A DNA stretch of 64,000 bases from CAVQFB01 sp963711675. GTDB lineage: Bacteria > Acidobacteriota > Terriglobia > Terriglobales > Acidobacteriaceae. Below are positions 47,241 to 56,242 of the stretch, piece by piece. The notes under the pieces were generated by a model. It was not told the origin of the DNA. It ran no database searches and saw only the letters and a program-made list of their open reading frames with translations. The position numbers were made by a program, and so were the translations under genes. Numbering within the stretch: the stretch's first letter is position 1; every line of letters starts with the position of its first letter. The DNA lies in assembly GCA_963711675.1 (NCBI GenBank), contig CAVQFB010000004.1:1-64000 (forward strand), in the 5' to 3' direction.

Positions 47241-47567
47241 GCGCGCCTATCTCTTCGCGCGATCGTCCTTTAGACGGTTCGGAAGGCGTAAACTCTGCCG
47301 AAATGCTGATTTATAGATTTCTTTCTGCACTAGTATTTTTGCATTATTGATCCCTTCCTCCTTTGGGGCTAGATTCCTTGCAATTAATTCGCACAGCTCT
47401 CAACGCCCCCACAAGCCGTTGAGGCACCCCCTAAAACCGGCGGTCGGCACCGCCGGGAGCAGTTTGATCCTCGGCCGGTCCGCAGGCCGGCCGGGGAGTA
47501 CTGCTAGCGTCTTCCGGGAAACTCAGAAAGTCGGAACTTATAGCTCCACCTTTTACGGAGGCTGCAA
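47241..47567. other. Intergenic region with a structured leader
   Basis: No gene seen. The second half, described separately, can fold into stable hairpins upstream of the small secreted protein gene. Confidence 0.5.
47437..47505 (+). promoter_or_regulatory. Structured 5' leader
   Basis: Two strong hairpins: CCGGCGGT-CGGC-ACCGCCGG (47437-47456) and CGGCCGG-N8-CCGGCCG (47472-47493). The second is enclosed by AGCAGT/ACTGCT (47458-47463 with 47500-47505). It lies 62 bases before ATG 47568. No known riboswitch class recognised; no T run, so not an obvious terminator. Confidence 0.4.
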
Positions 47568-47948
47568 ATGTCCGTCAATCGTGTTGTGGCAGGACTGTGT
47601 TTGGCAGTTGCTTTGTTGCTTGCTTCGGCCTGGGGTAGTGGCGGGAGCACCACAACCGTTAAGGGTTATGTGCTCGATTCCGCCTGCGCTTTCACCAAGG
47701 GGCTGGACAAACCCATCAGCGCACAGTGTGCTACCGCATGCGCAAAATCGGGATCACCGCTTGTGATTCTCACTTCCGACGGCACCATCTACTGGCCCAT
47801 CTCCGACAAGACGCCGGCCACCAGCCAGAACGACAAGCTTCTTCCGTTTGCCGGCCAGAAGGTTACAGCCACCGGCAAACTATATGAGCGCAACGGCAGC
47901 CGCGCTCTTGGGATTGAAAAGCTCGAAGCCTTGTCGGAATCCAAATAG
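47568..47948 (+). CDS. Small secreted protein of an acidobacterial family
   Basis: 126 residues, ATG 47568 with ACGGAGGCT upstream. The signal peptide is VVAGLCLAVALLLASAWG. The mature part has three conserved cysteines (DSACAF, QCATACAKSGSPLVILTSDG), then TIYWPISDKTPATSQNDKLL and an OB-like VTATGKLYERNGSRALGIEK. I recognise it as a recurrent exported family without an assigned function. It is followed after 46 bases by the Oar-like receptor gene, probably in one operon. Confidence 0.65.
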   Translation: MSVNRVVAGLCLAVALLLASAWGSGGSTTTVKGYVLDSACAFTKGLDKPISAQCATACAKSGSPLVILTSDGTIYWPISDKTPATSQNDKLLPFAGQKVTATGKLYERNGSRALGIEKLEALSESK

Positions 47949-47994
47949 ATCTCTTCTGTACCTGCTTCCATTTCGAATAAGGAGTGCTAGAGCC

Positions 47995-50985
47995 GTGCCT
48001 CTTCGTCGAATCGATTCTCTTTCCAAAGTTGGAGTGCTGGTCACCCTTAGCTTGTTGCTGTTGGCCCTTGGCGCACTGAGTCAGGAACTGGGAACGTCTG
48101 TTGTCAATGGCGACGTCGCTGATCCTCAAGGTGCGGTCGTCAACGGGGCGAGTGTAACCGTCGAGAATAAAGCGACGGGCATGCAACGCGCGTCGATCAC
48201 CAAGGGCGGTTCATTCACACTCAACAATCTTGCCCCGGGCACTTATGAACTTCGGGTTGAGGCAACCGGATTTGCGACCTTCGAACAGCCTGTCCAGATC
48301 GAAGTGGGCCAGCAAGCGAATTTGAAGGTTCGTCTCACGGTGGCCAAGCAACAGACGACAATCGAAATCAACGATGTTGAAAACATCCCGCTGTTGAACA
48401 CGGTCTCCTCGGTTGTCGATGGCGTAGTGAACGCGCACCAAATCGACAACTTGCCGCTGAACGGCCGCAACTTCCTCGAACTGGCGCTCCTGATGCCGGG
48501 AAACACGCTGGCTCCGAATTTTGATCCGACCAAAGTCAACACGGTCGTCATTTCCTCAGCAGGCCAGATGGGCCGGGGAAGCAGCGTCACCATTGACGGT
48601 ACAGATGACAACGATGACGCTGTCGGCGGCATGCTCCTCAATCTTCCCGAAGACGCGGTTCAGGAATTTCAGATCGCCACGAATCGCTTCTCGGCGGAAA
48701 CCGGACGTACCGGTTCAGGAGTGGTCAACGTCGTTACGAAATCAGGCTCGAATACTCTGCACGGTTCGGCGTCAGCTTACGAGCGCGATAAGAGCCTGCA
48801 GGCCCTTCCCGCGACCTTTGACCCGGCGTCAGTGCCGGGCCAGACGCCGCCCTTCAGCCGGCAGCAGTACGCCGGCACGCTTGGCGGACCGCTTGTCAAA
48901 GACAAAGCGTGGTGGTTCGGAGGATTTGAATATCGCGACGAACTCGGCGGTGTTCTGGTGGGGACCCGTGATCTGGCGACTCGTTCCATTGACAGAAGCT
49001 TTGCGAGCTCTCCGCTCAACGATCTGCTAGGCACGGTCCGCGGCGATTGGCAGATCTCCACAAATGACGTTCTCACCATGCGCTACTCCATCGAGCGCCA
49101 GAGCGCAACCGGAGCCAGTACGCTGAATACTTCCATCGGGTCCGCTTCCGAGCGTCAGGACCTGCAAAACAACTTCCAGGCATTTCTCGCTTCCTGGACA
49201 CGCGTTCTTAGCCCGCGCCTGCTAAACAAGTTCAGTTTCAGCGTAAACAACTTCTTCAACAGCACCGATCCCGTCACTGCTGGACCTCAACTGGATTTCC
49301 CCAGTATCACCGACGGTGCTTCTTTCCGCGTTCCGCAACAGACCACCCAAAATCGCCTGCAGTGGGATGACGGCCTGGACTGGACGGTGGGTAAGCACAA
49401 TTTACGCTTTGGCGGCGAGTTTCAGCGGCTTGACGATGCCTTCTTCCTGGGCGTGTTTCAATCCGGCCGAATCGAGTTTGTAGAAGACTTCCCGGACTTT
49501 GATCGCAACGGTGACGGCGTAGTCAACGACAACGATCTTCTGTTCGCAGCTACCATTCGCAGTGCCAACCCCACGCAGCCGCTTGTGATACCCAACGCAG
49601 ACAATAACTTTATCGCCGGCTATATCCAGGACGACTGGCGCGTGCGCCCGCAGCTTACGTTAAACCTGGGGCTGCGCTACGAACTTGACACCGACGTGAA
49701 CAACCTCGGGCACTACAATCAGGTGAATCCGATCTTGGCGCCGTTCTTGCACGGTAACCGCCACAAGGACACGAACAATTTCGGTCCGCGCGTCGGCTTC
49801 AACTGGGCGACAAGGAGTGGCAATTTCAGCTTCCACGGCGGTTATGGAATTTACTACGACCGCATTACTCTGGAGGTCCTCTCGCTCGAGCGCGGTCTTG
49901 ACGGCCGCGCCCTGCCGATCGACGTTCGTTCCGGCAACGTGAATTATCTCGACCCGTCGGGGCACTTCCTGCCGGGGGCGCCTACACTTGCGAACCCTTT
50001 CACAGGCTTCATCTTTCCGGGCGCAGGCGCAGCCGAAGGCATCGACGTGATCGACAACAACATTCGGAACCCCATGGTGCAGCAGTTCAATCTGGGGATT
50101 CAGTTCGAACCGGCTCACAACTGGGTGGTGCGCGCCGACGGCATTCATAACCTGGGAACGCACTTCATCATCGGGAGGCCGGTCGGCGCAGTGTTTAACC
50201 CGGTAGTGGGCGGCATGGAAGGCGTCACGCGACTGGAGTCGAGCGTGAACACGCACTACGATGGACTGCTCATGAGCGTCGACCATCGCTTCGCGCAGCG
50301 GTATCAATTTCATTCGGCATACACCTTCTCCAAGTCGCTGAATTACGCCAACGACGATCAGATCCCCTTTGCTTATCCGCCGATCGATCCCAACAACCTG
50401 CATCGCGAATATGGACCTACGCCCAACGATCAGCGGCATCGGCTGGTTTTGCAGGGCGTGGTCGATCTGCCCTTCGGGTTCCGAATGTCGCCGCTGTGGA
50501 CGTACGCTTCTGGAGTTCCCATGGACATCCTGCTCGGCGATGGAAGTTCGTCCCGTGTGCCACAATTGGGCAGAAACGCTGGCGGACGCCAATTCCACAC
50601 GGGTGCAGAGTTGAATGCTTACCTGACGCAGTTAAATGCGGCGGGCGCGACGAATGGCAGCCTGGGCACTCCGCTGCCGCTAGTCGACAACAATGCGCGT
50701 TTCAACGATACCTTCAATTCCGTCGATCTGCGCTTGTCGAAGCAGTTCCGTATCCGTGAAGGCATGGTGCTGGAAGCATTCGGCGAGGCATTCAATCTGT
50801 TCAACAAGACCAATATCCTCGGCGTTTCCACCACCAACTATTCCGGTTTCTTCAACTCGCTCGTGCCCGACAGCAACAACCCTTTGCATTCCTCCACATT
50901 CGGAAAACCGGTCAGCACCGCAGGCGGCATCTTCGGTTCCGGGGGCCCCAGGGCTTTTCAATTGGGAGGAAAACTGACATTCTGA
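47995..50985 (+). CDS. Oar-like TonB-dependent outer-membrane receptor
   Basis: 996 residues. GTG 47995 is chosen because AAGGAG lies ten bases before it and a signal peptide follows (VGVLVTLSLLLLALGALS). An N-terminal carboxypeptidase-regulatory-like domain (GDVADPQGAVVNGASVTVEN, GTYELRVEATGF) precedes a plug-like region (NLPLNGRNFLELALLMPGNT, DAVQEFQIATNRFSAETGRT) and a long beta-barrel with typical strand motifs (NFIAGYIQDDWRVRPQLTLN). It ends in a C-terminal phenylalanine (LGGKLTF), as outer-membrane barrels do. Such proteins are expanded in Acidobacteria and take up large nutrients; ligand unknown. Confidence 0.9.
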   Translation: MPLRRIDSLSKVGVLVTLSLLLLALGALSQELGTSVVNGDVADPQGAVVNGASVTVENKATGMQRASITKGGSFTLNNLAPGTYELRVEATGFATFEQPVQIEVGQQANLKVRLTVAKQQTTIEINDVENIPLLNTVSSVVDGVVNAHQIDNLPLNGRNFLELALLMPGNTLAPNFDPTKVNTVVISSAGQMGRGSSVTIDGTDDNDDAVGGMLLNLPEDAVQEFQIATNRFSAETGRTGSGVVNVVTKSGSNTLHGSASAYERDKSLQALPATFDPASVPGQTPPFSRQQYAGTLGGPLVKDKAWWFGGFEYRDELGGVLVGTRDLATRSIDRSFASSPLNDLLGTVRGDWQISTNDVLTMRYSIERQSATGASTLNTSIGSASERQDLQNNFQAFLASWTRVLSPRLLNKFSFSVNNFFNSTDPVTAGPQLDFPSITDGASFRVPQQTTQNRLQWDDGLDWTVGKHNLRFGGEFQRLDDAFFLGVFQSGRIEFVEDFPDFDRNGDGVVNDNDLLFAATIRSANPTQPLVIPNADNNFIAGYIQDDWRVRPQLTLNLGLRYELDTDVNNLGHYNQVNPILAPFLHGNRHKDTNNFGPRVGFNWATRSGNFSFHGGYGIYYDRITLEVLSLERGLDGRALPIDVRSGNVNYLDPSGHFLPGAPTLANPFTGFIFPGAGAAEGIDVIDNNIRNPMVQQFNLGIQFEPAHNWVVRADGIHNLGTHFIIGRPVGAVFNPVVGGMEGVTRLESSVNTHYDGLLMSVDHRFAQRYQFHSAYTFSKSLNYANDDQIPFAYPPIDPNNLHREYGPTPNDQRHRLVLQGVVDLPFGFRMSPLWTYASGVPMDILLGDGSSSRVPQLGRNAGGRQFHTGAELNAYLTQLNAAGATNGSLGTPLPLVDNNARFNDTFNSVDLRLSKQFRIREGMVLEAFGEAFNLFNKTNILGVSTTNYSGFFNSLVPDSNNPLHSSTFGKPVSTAGGIFGSGGPRAFQLGGKLTF

Positions 50986-51036
50986 GAGTTGGAACGCTGG
51001 GTGTAGCGTGCTAAGCAAATAGCATGAGGACGATCA

Positions 51037-51675
51037 ATGGCCGAGAGTGATTCCGAGAAGAAGTGGACTTACGATCCCGCGAAAGACGCCGACGCTCCAA
51101 AGCAGCCCACAAAAATCAGGATCATCGAGGATCAGGAAGCCACCGGCGAAACTGCCGCCGCGTACGACTACTGGCGAGCCGGGTCGGGCAGACAAAAGGT
51201 TCCAGGTATCATCAAGTGCTTCGGCGCTCGGCCTGATTTTCTTCGTCAGGTCGTAGACTTTTCCAACAAGCTCCACTTTTCTGAGGGACACCTTACCCGC
51301 CGCCACAAGGAGATGATTGCCAGCTACGTCTCCTACCTGAACCGGTGCCCGTATTGACTGGACAGCCACGCCTACTTCCTGCGGGTTCAGGGAGCCTCTG
51401 ATAACTGCATCGCCGCCATCCTCGAAGGCAAGCTCGAAGCAGCTGGTCTATCGCAAGCCGAACGGGCGCTCATGGACTATGTCGAACTCGTCACGCAGGC
51501 TGCCTACCGATCGACGCCGGAAGATGTACAAAAGCTGCGCGACGCCGGTTGGAGCGAGAATCAAATCTCCGAGGCGGTCTACATCACGGCGTTGTTTGCC
51601 TTCTTCAACCGCGTCGCCGACGCTTTTGGTGTGCCTCCGCAGCACTATTTGGCGAGCGGGAAATTGACTCCGTGA
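51037..51675 (+). CDS. AhpD-like peroxidase, candidate selenoprotein (CPYU)
   Basis: ATG 51037 (GAGGACG upstream) opens a 212-residue frame interrupted only by TGA at 51355-51357. Read through, it is a full AhpD/carboxymuconolactone-decarboxylase-type protein: IASYVSYLNRCPY-U-LDSHAYFLR, then DYVELVTQAAYRSTPEDVQK and FAFFNRVADAFGVPPQ. In relatives the motif is CPYC-x3-H; the second, reactive cysteine is here UGA (residue 107), with Cys104 and His111 kept. A hairpin at 51375-51394 fits a bacterial SECIS, and selC lies in this window. Expected role: peroxide or disulfide reduction. The alternative, a nonsense mutation exactly at this codon with both flanks conserved, is much less likely. It follows the Oar-like gene by 51 bases. 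Confidence 0.87.
51375..51394 (+). promoter_or_regulatory. Putative bacterial SECIS hairpin
   Basis: CTTCCTG (51375-51381) pairs with CAGGGAG (51388-51394), seven pairs with one U-G, around the loop CGGGTT. The loop starts 24 bases after the UGA, inside the 16-37 range used for bacterial SECIS, and has G among its first two bases, as SelB recognition requires. Confidence 0.7.
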
Positions 51676-51689
51676 CTTCTCGTCACCAT

Positions 51690-52571
51690 CTAGGCGCTGT
51701 CGCACAGATTCGCTGGCAGTGAATCGAAACAACTCTTCCGATAGAACTCGCGTGCCTGCACAATCTGGGCAAAGAGTTCTTGTACGACCGTGCCTTCGCG
51801 AGCCTCAAAGGTTGAATCCCACACCTCGGCCGCCTTCCCTGCGGACCGAAACCAGCGCTTATCCCATCCCGCGTAGCCAAGGCAATAGTGGACGATGGGG
51901 CGTTGGAGCAGCGTCTCACGGCTTTCGTCGAGGTCGACAACGTCGATGCTCGCTACATTCCATCCCAGCTTCGCGATCGCCAAGCCGAAGGCGTACATGA
52001 CGTCGAGCCAAATGCTCTCCCAGGGCCGGCTGGCGATGGAAAAACAGTCCAGGGCATCAAGCCACATTTTCCCCAGGCGAGCCGCATGCACCGCGGGGAT
52101 CACATACGGAGGGCCACAGCGAATCTGGTCTCCCTTTTGGAGGACGGCTTCAAAGGGCACGCCGAACCGGCGTGCCGCGAGCGCGATGTGCTCCTGGTTG
52201 TAGTCCACGTAGTCATGGAAGTTGCCAGCGAGTTGGCGAGGGAAGTCTGCCAGCCCCGCGAAAATCATGTCCGGATCGCACAGGACCATCAATTCATCTG
52301 CCTGCAGTATCGGCGCCGCTTCAAGCACTGTCCCGATTATGTTTCGCGTAGTCATTCTTTTTTCGCAGAGGTAGCTAGGCGCCTGGCGCACTACTGCGCC
52401 AGCTTTCGCTAAAGCGTCAAAGCCTGGGTCCCAGGTGTCTCCGTTGGCGTGCACGATGAAGATGGGCTGATGGCGCAGGCGAGTGAGGCACGAGTAATGA
52501 AAAAGCTTGCACTGCCACGCCATGTAGGCGCTGTTCTCCGCGGAAACGACAATGCGGTGTTTTTCCGTCAC
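51690..52571 (-). CDS. Glycosyltransferase-like protein
   Basis: 293 residues from ATG 52571. The N-terminal half is a nucleotide-sugar-binding fold: RIVVSAENSAYMAWQCKLFH, then QPIFIVHANGDTW, and the DxD-type metal motif in ELMVLCDPDMIFAG. The later WESIWLDVMYAFGLAIAKLG and RPIVHYCLGYAGWDKRWF resemble plant-type hydroxyproline O-arabinosyltransferase or serine galactosyltransferase proteins. No signal peptide. Convergent with the selenoprotein gene, 14 bases away. Specific substrate unknown. Confidence 0.6.
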   Translation of the reverse strand: MTEKHRIVVSAENSAYMAWQCKLFHYSCLTRLRHQPIFIVHANGDTWDPGFDALAKAGAVVRQAPSYLCEKRMTTRNIIGTVLEAAPILQADELMVLCDPDMIFAGLADFPRQLAGNFHDYVDYNQEHIALAARRFGVPFEAVLQKGDQIRCGPPYVIPAVHAARLGKMWLDALDCFSIASRPWESIWLDVMYAFGLAIAKLGWNVASIDVVDLDESRETLLQRPIVHYCLGYAGWDKRWFRSAGKAAEVWDSTFEAREGTVVQELFAQIVQAREFYRKSCFDSLPANLCDSA

Positions 52572-52775
52572 GTTTTCCGGCCTTTGCCGTGAAGAATATA
52601 TCGAATGCGTGGGAACGCGCCACTAAGTCATGTGTCGACAACGCTTTCCAACACAAAATTCCCCCTTGACAGAAAGCGCATCGGACCTCAATATTTGACG
52701 TTCGTTTGGTACACGTTTACCTTAAACACAATAACGATTTTCTATATTCCCTAGTTCTTGGGAGGGTGTCTGCGA
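52572..52775. promoter_or_regulatory. Divergent region with a candidate sigma-70 promoter
   Basis: TTGACA at 52666-52671 is followed after 17 bases by CAATAT (52689-52694), facing the small gene at 52776. The -35 is perfect, the -10 poor. Confidence 0.35.
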
Positions 52776-53021
52776 ATGCATGCACAAATTGCCAAGTTGA
52801 GCACGCCGACCGCGTATTGGGACCGGACGCTCAAGGTCGTTCGCCGCTGGAGTACGAATGAGATCCTGCCCTCGTATGAAGGACCCTGCATGGTGTATCT
52901 GGATACGCGCGGCCCGGTATTCGTGGAAACTTTTCTGCGTGCCGGTGAACGTTACTGGCAGTCCGGGGACATGTTGACTCGCGAAGTTAATCCAGTGTCG
53001 GAGCCATCCGTCGAAGCCTGA
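52776..53021 (+). CDS. Hypothetical small protein (81 aa)
   Basis: ATG 52776 with GGGAGGGTG upstream. No signal peptide or membrane helix. The sequence (AYWDRTLKVVRRWSTNEILP, GPCMVYLDTRGPVFVETFLR, AGERYWQSGDMLTREV) suggests a compact beta-rich cytoplasmic domain. I do not recognise the family. It stands alone between a divergent glycosyltransferase gene and a beta-propeller lipoprotein. Confidence 0.55.
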   Translation: MHAQIAKLSTPTAYWDRTLKVVRRWSTNEILPSYEGPCMVYLDTRGPVFVETFLRAGERYWQSGDMLTREVNPVSEPSVEA

Positions 53022-53154
53022 TTTTGCTGCCCTACTGATGCCCTGATCGTCTTCTGCAGGACCTGCATCCTACCAAATGACGGCTGGCCAGTTCACCGCA
53101 TCGCTTTTGCGGGAGCAACGGTCAGGCGTGGCGCCCTTCTGTTGGCCTTCTGTT

Positions 53155-53160
53155 TATAAT
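53155..53160 (+). promoter_or_regulatory. TATAAT -10-like element
   Basis: A perfect TATAAT 76 bases before the TTG start of the beta-propeller gene. No good -35 box is present at the usual distance. The rest of 53022-53236 shows nothing else. Confidence 0.3.
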
Positions 53161-53236
53161 GGGTCACGCATCCCTTAAAACCAACCGAGTCCAGGGGCAA
53201 CTCGGACGCGTGTGAAGTCTTTTGGAGGAGGACCAT

Positions 53237-54313
53237 TTGGTCAGAGTACTGCCTTGGATGTTCGTTTTGTATGTGCTGGCCACTTTTACGGCCTGCGGAC
53301 GCGGCTCCCATCACCCGGCGTACGTCACCTTGGCCAATGACGATCAGGTCATCGGTTACAGCATATTCAATAATACCGGCAATTTGCGGGCGATTGCGGG
53401 GTCTCCCTTTCCGGCGGGTGTCAGCCCCTTCGGCGTCGTCGCCCTTACGTCCAAGCAGTTCGTTTATGTGGCCAATTCGGGCGAAAGCACCATCTCGCTA
53501 TTCAAGGCAAGCAGCAATGGCGCGCTCAAAGAGGTGACTCCGCGTGCAAACGTCGGCCTTCGCCCCTTGTCCTTGGCGATCGACTCCAGCGGGAGTTTTC
53601 TTTTCGTGGGCAGCGTGGGCGCCAATCAGATTACAACCTTCGCAATTGATTCCGGCTCTGGCGCGCTGACTCAGGTTGGTGTGCCAATATCCACCGAGAG
53701 CCCCTCAGTCCTGAAAGTTCCGTCGTCTGGCAATTTTCTCTACGTCGCGAATTCGAATACGTCGACGATCACGGCTTATTCGATTGGGTCGAACGGTTCC
53801 CTGACTCAGATCGCGGGATCGCCATTTGCCGTGGGTAACAATCCTTCGAGCATCGTGTTCGATGCTTCTGGGAGCCGGATGTATGTAGCGAATCTCGGTT
53901 CGGGCACTTTCTCGGAGTTCAAAGTGAATTCCAGTTCCGGGTTTCTGACCCCATTTGCCGGATCGCCGTTTACGGTCAACACCGCGAACCCGGTGGTTAC
54001 GCCCACGACGCCAATTTCCGTCGCGCTCGATTCTTCGGGACAGTATCTCTACGTGGCATGCGCTAATTCGAATAACATCTTCGGATACTCGGTTAACGGC
54101 CAGGGAATTCCGACGCAGATTTCGGGTTCTCCATTTACGGCTACTGCTCCTACTTTTCTTGTTTTGGACTCCTCCGGCAAATTTCTCTATGCCAGTGACC
54201 AGACCGACAAGAGAATCTCGCTGTATACCATCGATACCAGCAATGGTGCGCTAGGGGGGCCAGCTTTCTTCGGCACCGGCACCACGCCTACCGGAATGTT
54301 CATCCTCCCATAG
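53237..54313 (+). CDS. Beta-propeller (lactonase/YncE-like) lipoprotein
   Basis: 358 residues. I choose the TTG at 53237: GGAGGAGG lies five bases before it, and it gives a lipoprotein signal ending TFTAC (MVRVLPWMFVLYVLA-type, with TTG read as Met). The rest is a seven-bladed propeller of repeats such as QFVYVANSGESTISLFKASS, NFLYVANSNTSTITAYSIGS, RMYVANLGSGTFSEFKVNSS and QYLYVACANSNNIFGYSVNG. Related propellers include 6-phosphogluconolactonase, but here the export signal points to a surface or periplasmic binding role. Such genes are abundant in Acidobacteria. Confidence 0.8.
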   Translation: MVRVLPWMFVLYVLATFTACGRGSHHPAYVTLANDDQVIGYSIFNNTGNLRAIAGSPFPAGVSPFGVVALTSKQFVYVANSGESTISLFKASSNGALKEVTPRANVGLRPLSLAIDSSGSFLFVGSVGANQITTFAIDSGSGALTQVGVPISTESPSVLKVPSSGNFLYVANSNTSTITAYSIGSNGSLTQIAGSPFAVGNNPSSIVFDASGSRMYVANLGSGTFSEFKVNSSSGFLTPFAGSPFTVNTANPVVTPTTPISVALDSSGQYLYVACANSNNIFGYSVNGQGIPTQISGSPFTATAPTFLVLDSSGKFLYASDQTDKRISLYTIDTSNGALGGPAFFGTGTTPTGMFILP

Positions 54314-54387
54314 CGGTTCCGGAACACCGAAGAGTGTGCGACAAGAAGGAGCGAGAGCCGGTCAAAGCGCGTGCTTAGCAGCTAAGT

Positions 54388-55104
54388 TCACTCTCCGAAC
54401 TGTCGCTTGAAATTTGCGAACTCCTGCCTGAGATCGGAGATTTCCTTTTTCAGCCCAGCTAATTCGGTTTGCAGGCCAGCGATTTCGTCCTCGAGTTGGG
54501 CAATCTTCCCGATCTCAGGCGTACTGGATTTCAGTCGAGGGTTGGAGGGAACCCCGAGGGTGCCGGGATCGGTCACTGCCTCTGCTCGCGAAGTGTCACC
54601 GACTTCCACATCTCCTGATAGCAGATGCATGTAGCGCGATTCCTTAGTCCCCGGCTGCCGGGGCAGAACGCGCACGAGCGGCGGATCGCGTTCGATCAGG
54701 CGCTGCAAGGTGGAATCCACCTCGTCGAGACCATCGAAGCGATGCATGCGCTCGCCGCGTCCGCGCAGTTCGCCGGGTGTCTGAGGGCCGCGTAGAAGGA
54801 GCACGCAGAGGATCGCGGCCTCGCCGCGCGTGAAGTTGAACACTTCCTGAAGCCGGTGCTCGTACTTGGTGACCCGGCTGTCGGCCCCACTGGCGGGGCC
54901 GGCGAGACGTTTTTCATGCAGTCCATCAAGCGCCTGGCGAACCGATTCTTCGTCAAGGCTCATCACCGGATCGCGATTGTTCTTCTGGTTGCATGCGTTG
55001 ACAAGTGCGTTGAGCGACAAGGGATAGTAGTCCGGCGTAGTGACATCTTTTTCCAGAAGCGAACCAAGGACCCGGGCTTCGACTTCGGTGAGAACGATCT
55101 CCAA
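54388..55104 (-). CDS. YceH-family protein (DUF480)
   Basis: 238 residues from ATG 55104. The opening LTEVEARVLGSLLEKDVTTP, then YYPLSLNALVNACNQKNNRD, and the second winged-helix-like half (RGEAAILCVLLLRGPQTPGE) are characteristic of YceH. A coiled-coil tail (IAQLEDEIAGLQTELAGLKK) is longer than in enterobacterial members. The family has two winged-helix domains but no proven role. Cytoplasmic. It converges on the beta-propeller gene. Confidence 0.9.
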   Translation of the reverse strand: MEIVLTEVEARVLGSLLEKDVTTPDYYPLSLNALVNACNQKNNRDPVMSLDEESVRQALDGLHEKRLAGPASGADSRVTKYEHRLQEVFNFTRGEAAILCVLLLRGPQTPGELRGRGERMHRFDGLDEVDSTLQRLIERDPPLVRVLPRQPGTKESRYMHLLSGDVEVGDTSRAEAVTDPGTLGVPSNPRLKSSTPEIGKIAQLEDEIAGLQTELAGLKKEISDLRQEFANFKRQFGE

Positions 55105-55225
55105 TGCGCGACCTCAAATCGAGTGAGCTGACTTTAGAAATGAATTCTACAGATGGGACGACGATCCACGAAGGACCTTCGAAGCGATCTTGATCTTGAA
55201 GGAGCGTGTGATTGTATTGCAGATC

Positions 55226-55261
55226 CACAAAAACCAAGCCACGCCGAAAGATCGGCGTGGC
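55226..55261 (-). terminator. Intrinsic terminator of the 55289-56242 gene
   Basis: Minus strand GCCACGCCGA-TCTT-TCGGCGTGGC (a 10-bp stem) followed by TTGGTTTTT, 27 bases after the stop at 55289. Confidence 0.85.
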
Positions 55262-55288
55262 CTGAGATGCGATCGTCGAACAAATAAG

Positions 55289-56242
55289 TTAGTTTTTGCT
55301 CGTGTCCGCCGCTGTTTCTGACCCGCTGGTAGCCACCACAGGCTCGGAAACCGGCTGGATCTTCACTGTGGCCAGAATCCTTTCCAGCTTGCCGAACACC
55401 GCAGCGCGATCGACGGGCTTAACTCCGGAATTGCTGTCATCGCCGGCTGTGCCCAATCCGAGTGCGAATTCGTAGCAGGCGCCGTTCTGGAACACGTGAT
55501 AGTACTTGGCGTCCGCCTGATTCGGCGTCTTGGCGTCGATGTCTTCCACTTCGTCAAACTGGGTGGCGCCAATCTTTACCTTGGCGGCAGGCACCGGTTC
55601 GATTTCGAGGTGAACCGGCAAGGCGAACTGACCGCATTCGTCCGCCGACAGGCTGCGATTCACGCTCACGTTGAAGAACGCAGACGCGAAATCCGTGTCT
55701 GGATAAGCGTTGTGCGGCAACTCAACTGTGGCCACGACAACTCCACCGGGCTGTACAAAGTTTGTCGGGAGCGGACCGAGCCCTGCCAGGTCACGATGCG
55801 CTTCGTCGCCAGTCTTCAACGCGTATTTCCGTGGATAGCGGAACGAGACTCCGTACGCACTCTCCTTGTAGGTCACGGTCGAGGGGCGCTTCTTCACCAC
55901 CTTCTTCGGTGCCGGCGGCGTCGCCATTGCTGGCAGCGCAGTGGGTACGGAGGATGAAGTGGAAGCGGTCAGGTTGGAGTTCTGGTTTGCCGCAACAGCC
56001 GCGGACTTGTTCGATTCTTTCGAGCAGCCGCCGGTGCTGAGCAGAGTCAAGCCTGACACCGCGCCGACGAGCAACAAGGCAACAAACATTATTGTCTTCT
56101 GTGTGGAAGCGAGCTTCTTGGGGCTGGATTGTCTGGTGCTGGATGTCTTGGGACCAACTGCTGAGCCAGGCCGCATTTGCGGATTCGCGCTCTGGTTGTC
56201 CCGCGGATTTTCATTCAAATTCAGTTGCGTAAAGTTTGCCAT
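55289..56242 (-). CDS. Membrane-anchored hypothetical protein
   Basis: 317 residues. A 50-residue cytoplasmic, glutamine/serine-rich N terminus is followed by one helix (TIMFVALLLVGAVSGLTLLS) and a serine/threonine-rich linker. An extracytoplasmic domain of about 190 residues starts YKESAYGVSFRYPRKYALKT. The domain contains VVATVELPHNAYPDTDFASA, NVSVNRSLSADECGQFALP and YYHVFQNGACYEFALGLGTA; the pattern resembles PsbP/DUF1795-like lipoprotein domains found in many bacteria. The STGGCSKE after the helix resembles a lipobox, but the long preceding N terminus argues against lipidation. Confidence 0.55.
   Translation of the reverse strand: MANFTQLNLNENPRDNQSANPQMRPGSAVGPKTSSTRQSSPKKLASTQKTIMFVALLLVGAVSGLTLLSTGGCSKESNKSAAVAANQNSNLTASTSSSVPTALPAMATPPAPKKVVKKRPSTVTYKESAYGVSFRYPRKYALKTGDEAHRDLAGLGPLPTNFVQPGGVVVATVELPHNAYPDTDFASAFFNVSVNRSLSADECGQFALPVHLEIEPVPAAKVKIGATQFDEVEDIDAKTPNQADAKYYHVFQNGACYEFALGLGTAGDDSNSGVKPVDRAAVFGKLERILATVKIQPVSEPVVATSGSETAADTSKN

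Noticed and set aside
51037..51357. A 106-residue truncated AhpD protein followed by a separate small gene
   Set aside because: The stop is TGA at the exact redox cysteine codon, the frame goes on without any other stop, and tRNA-Sec is present, so read-through fits better than two genes.
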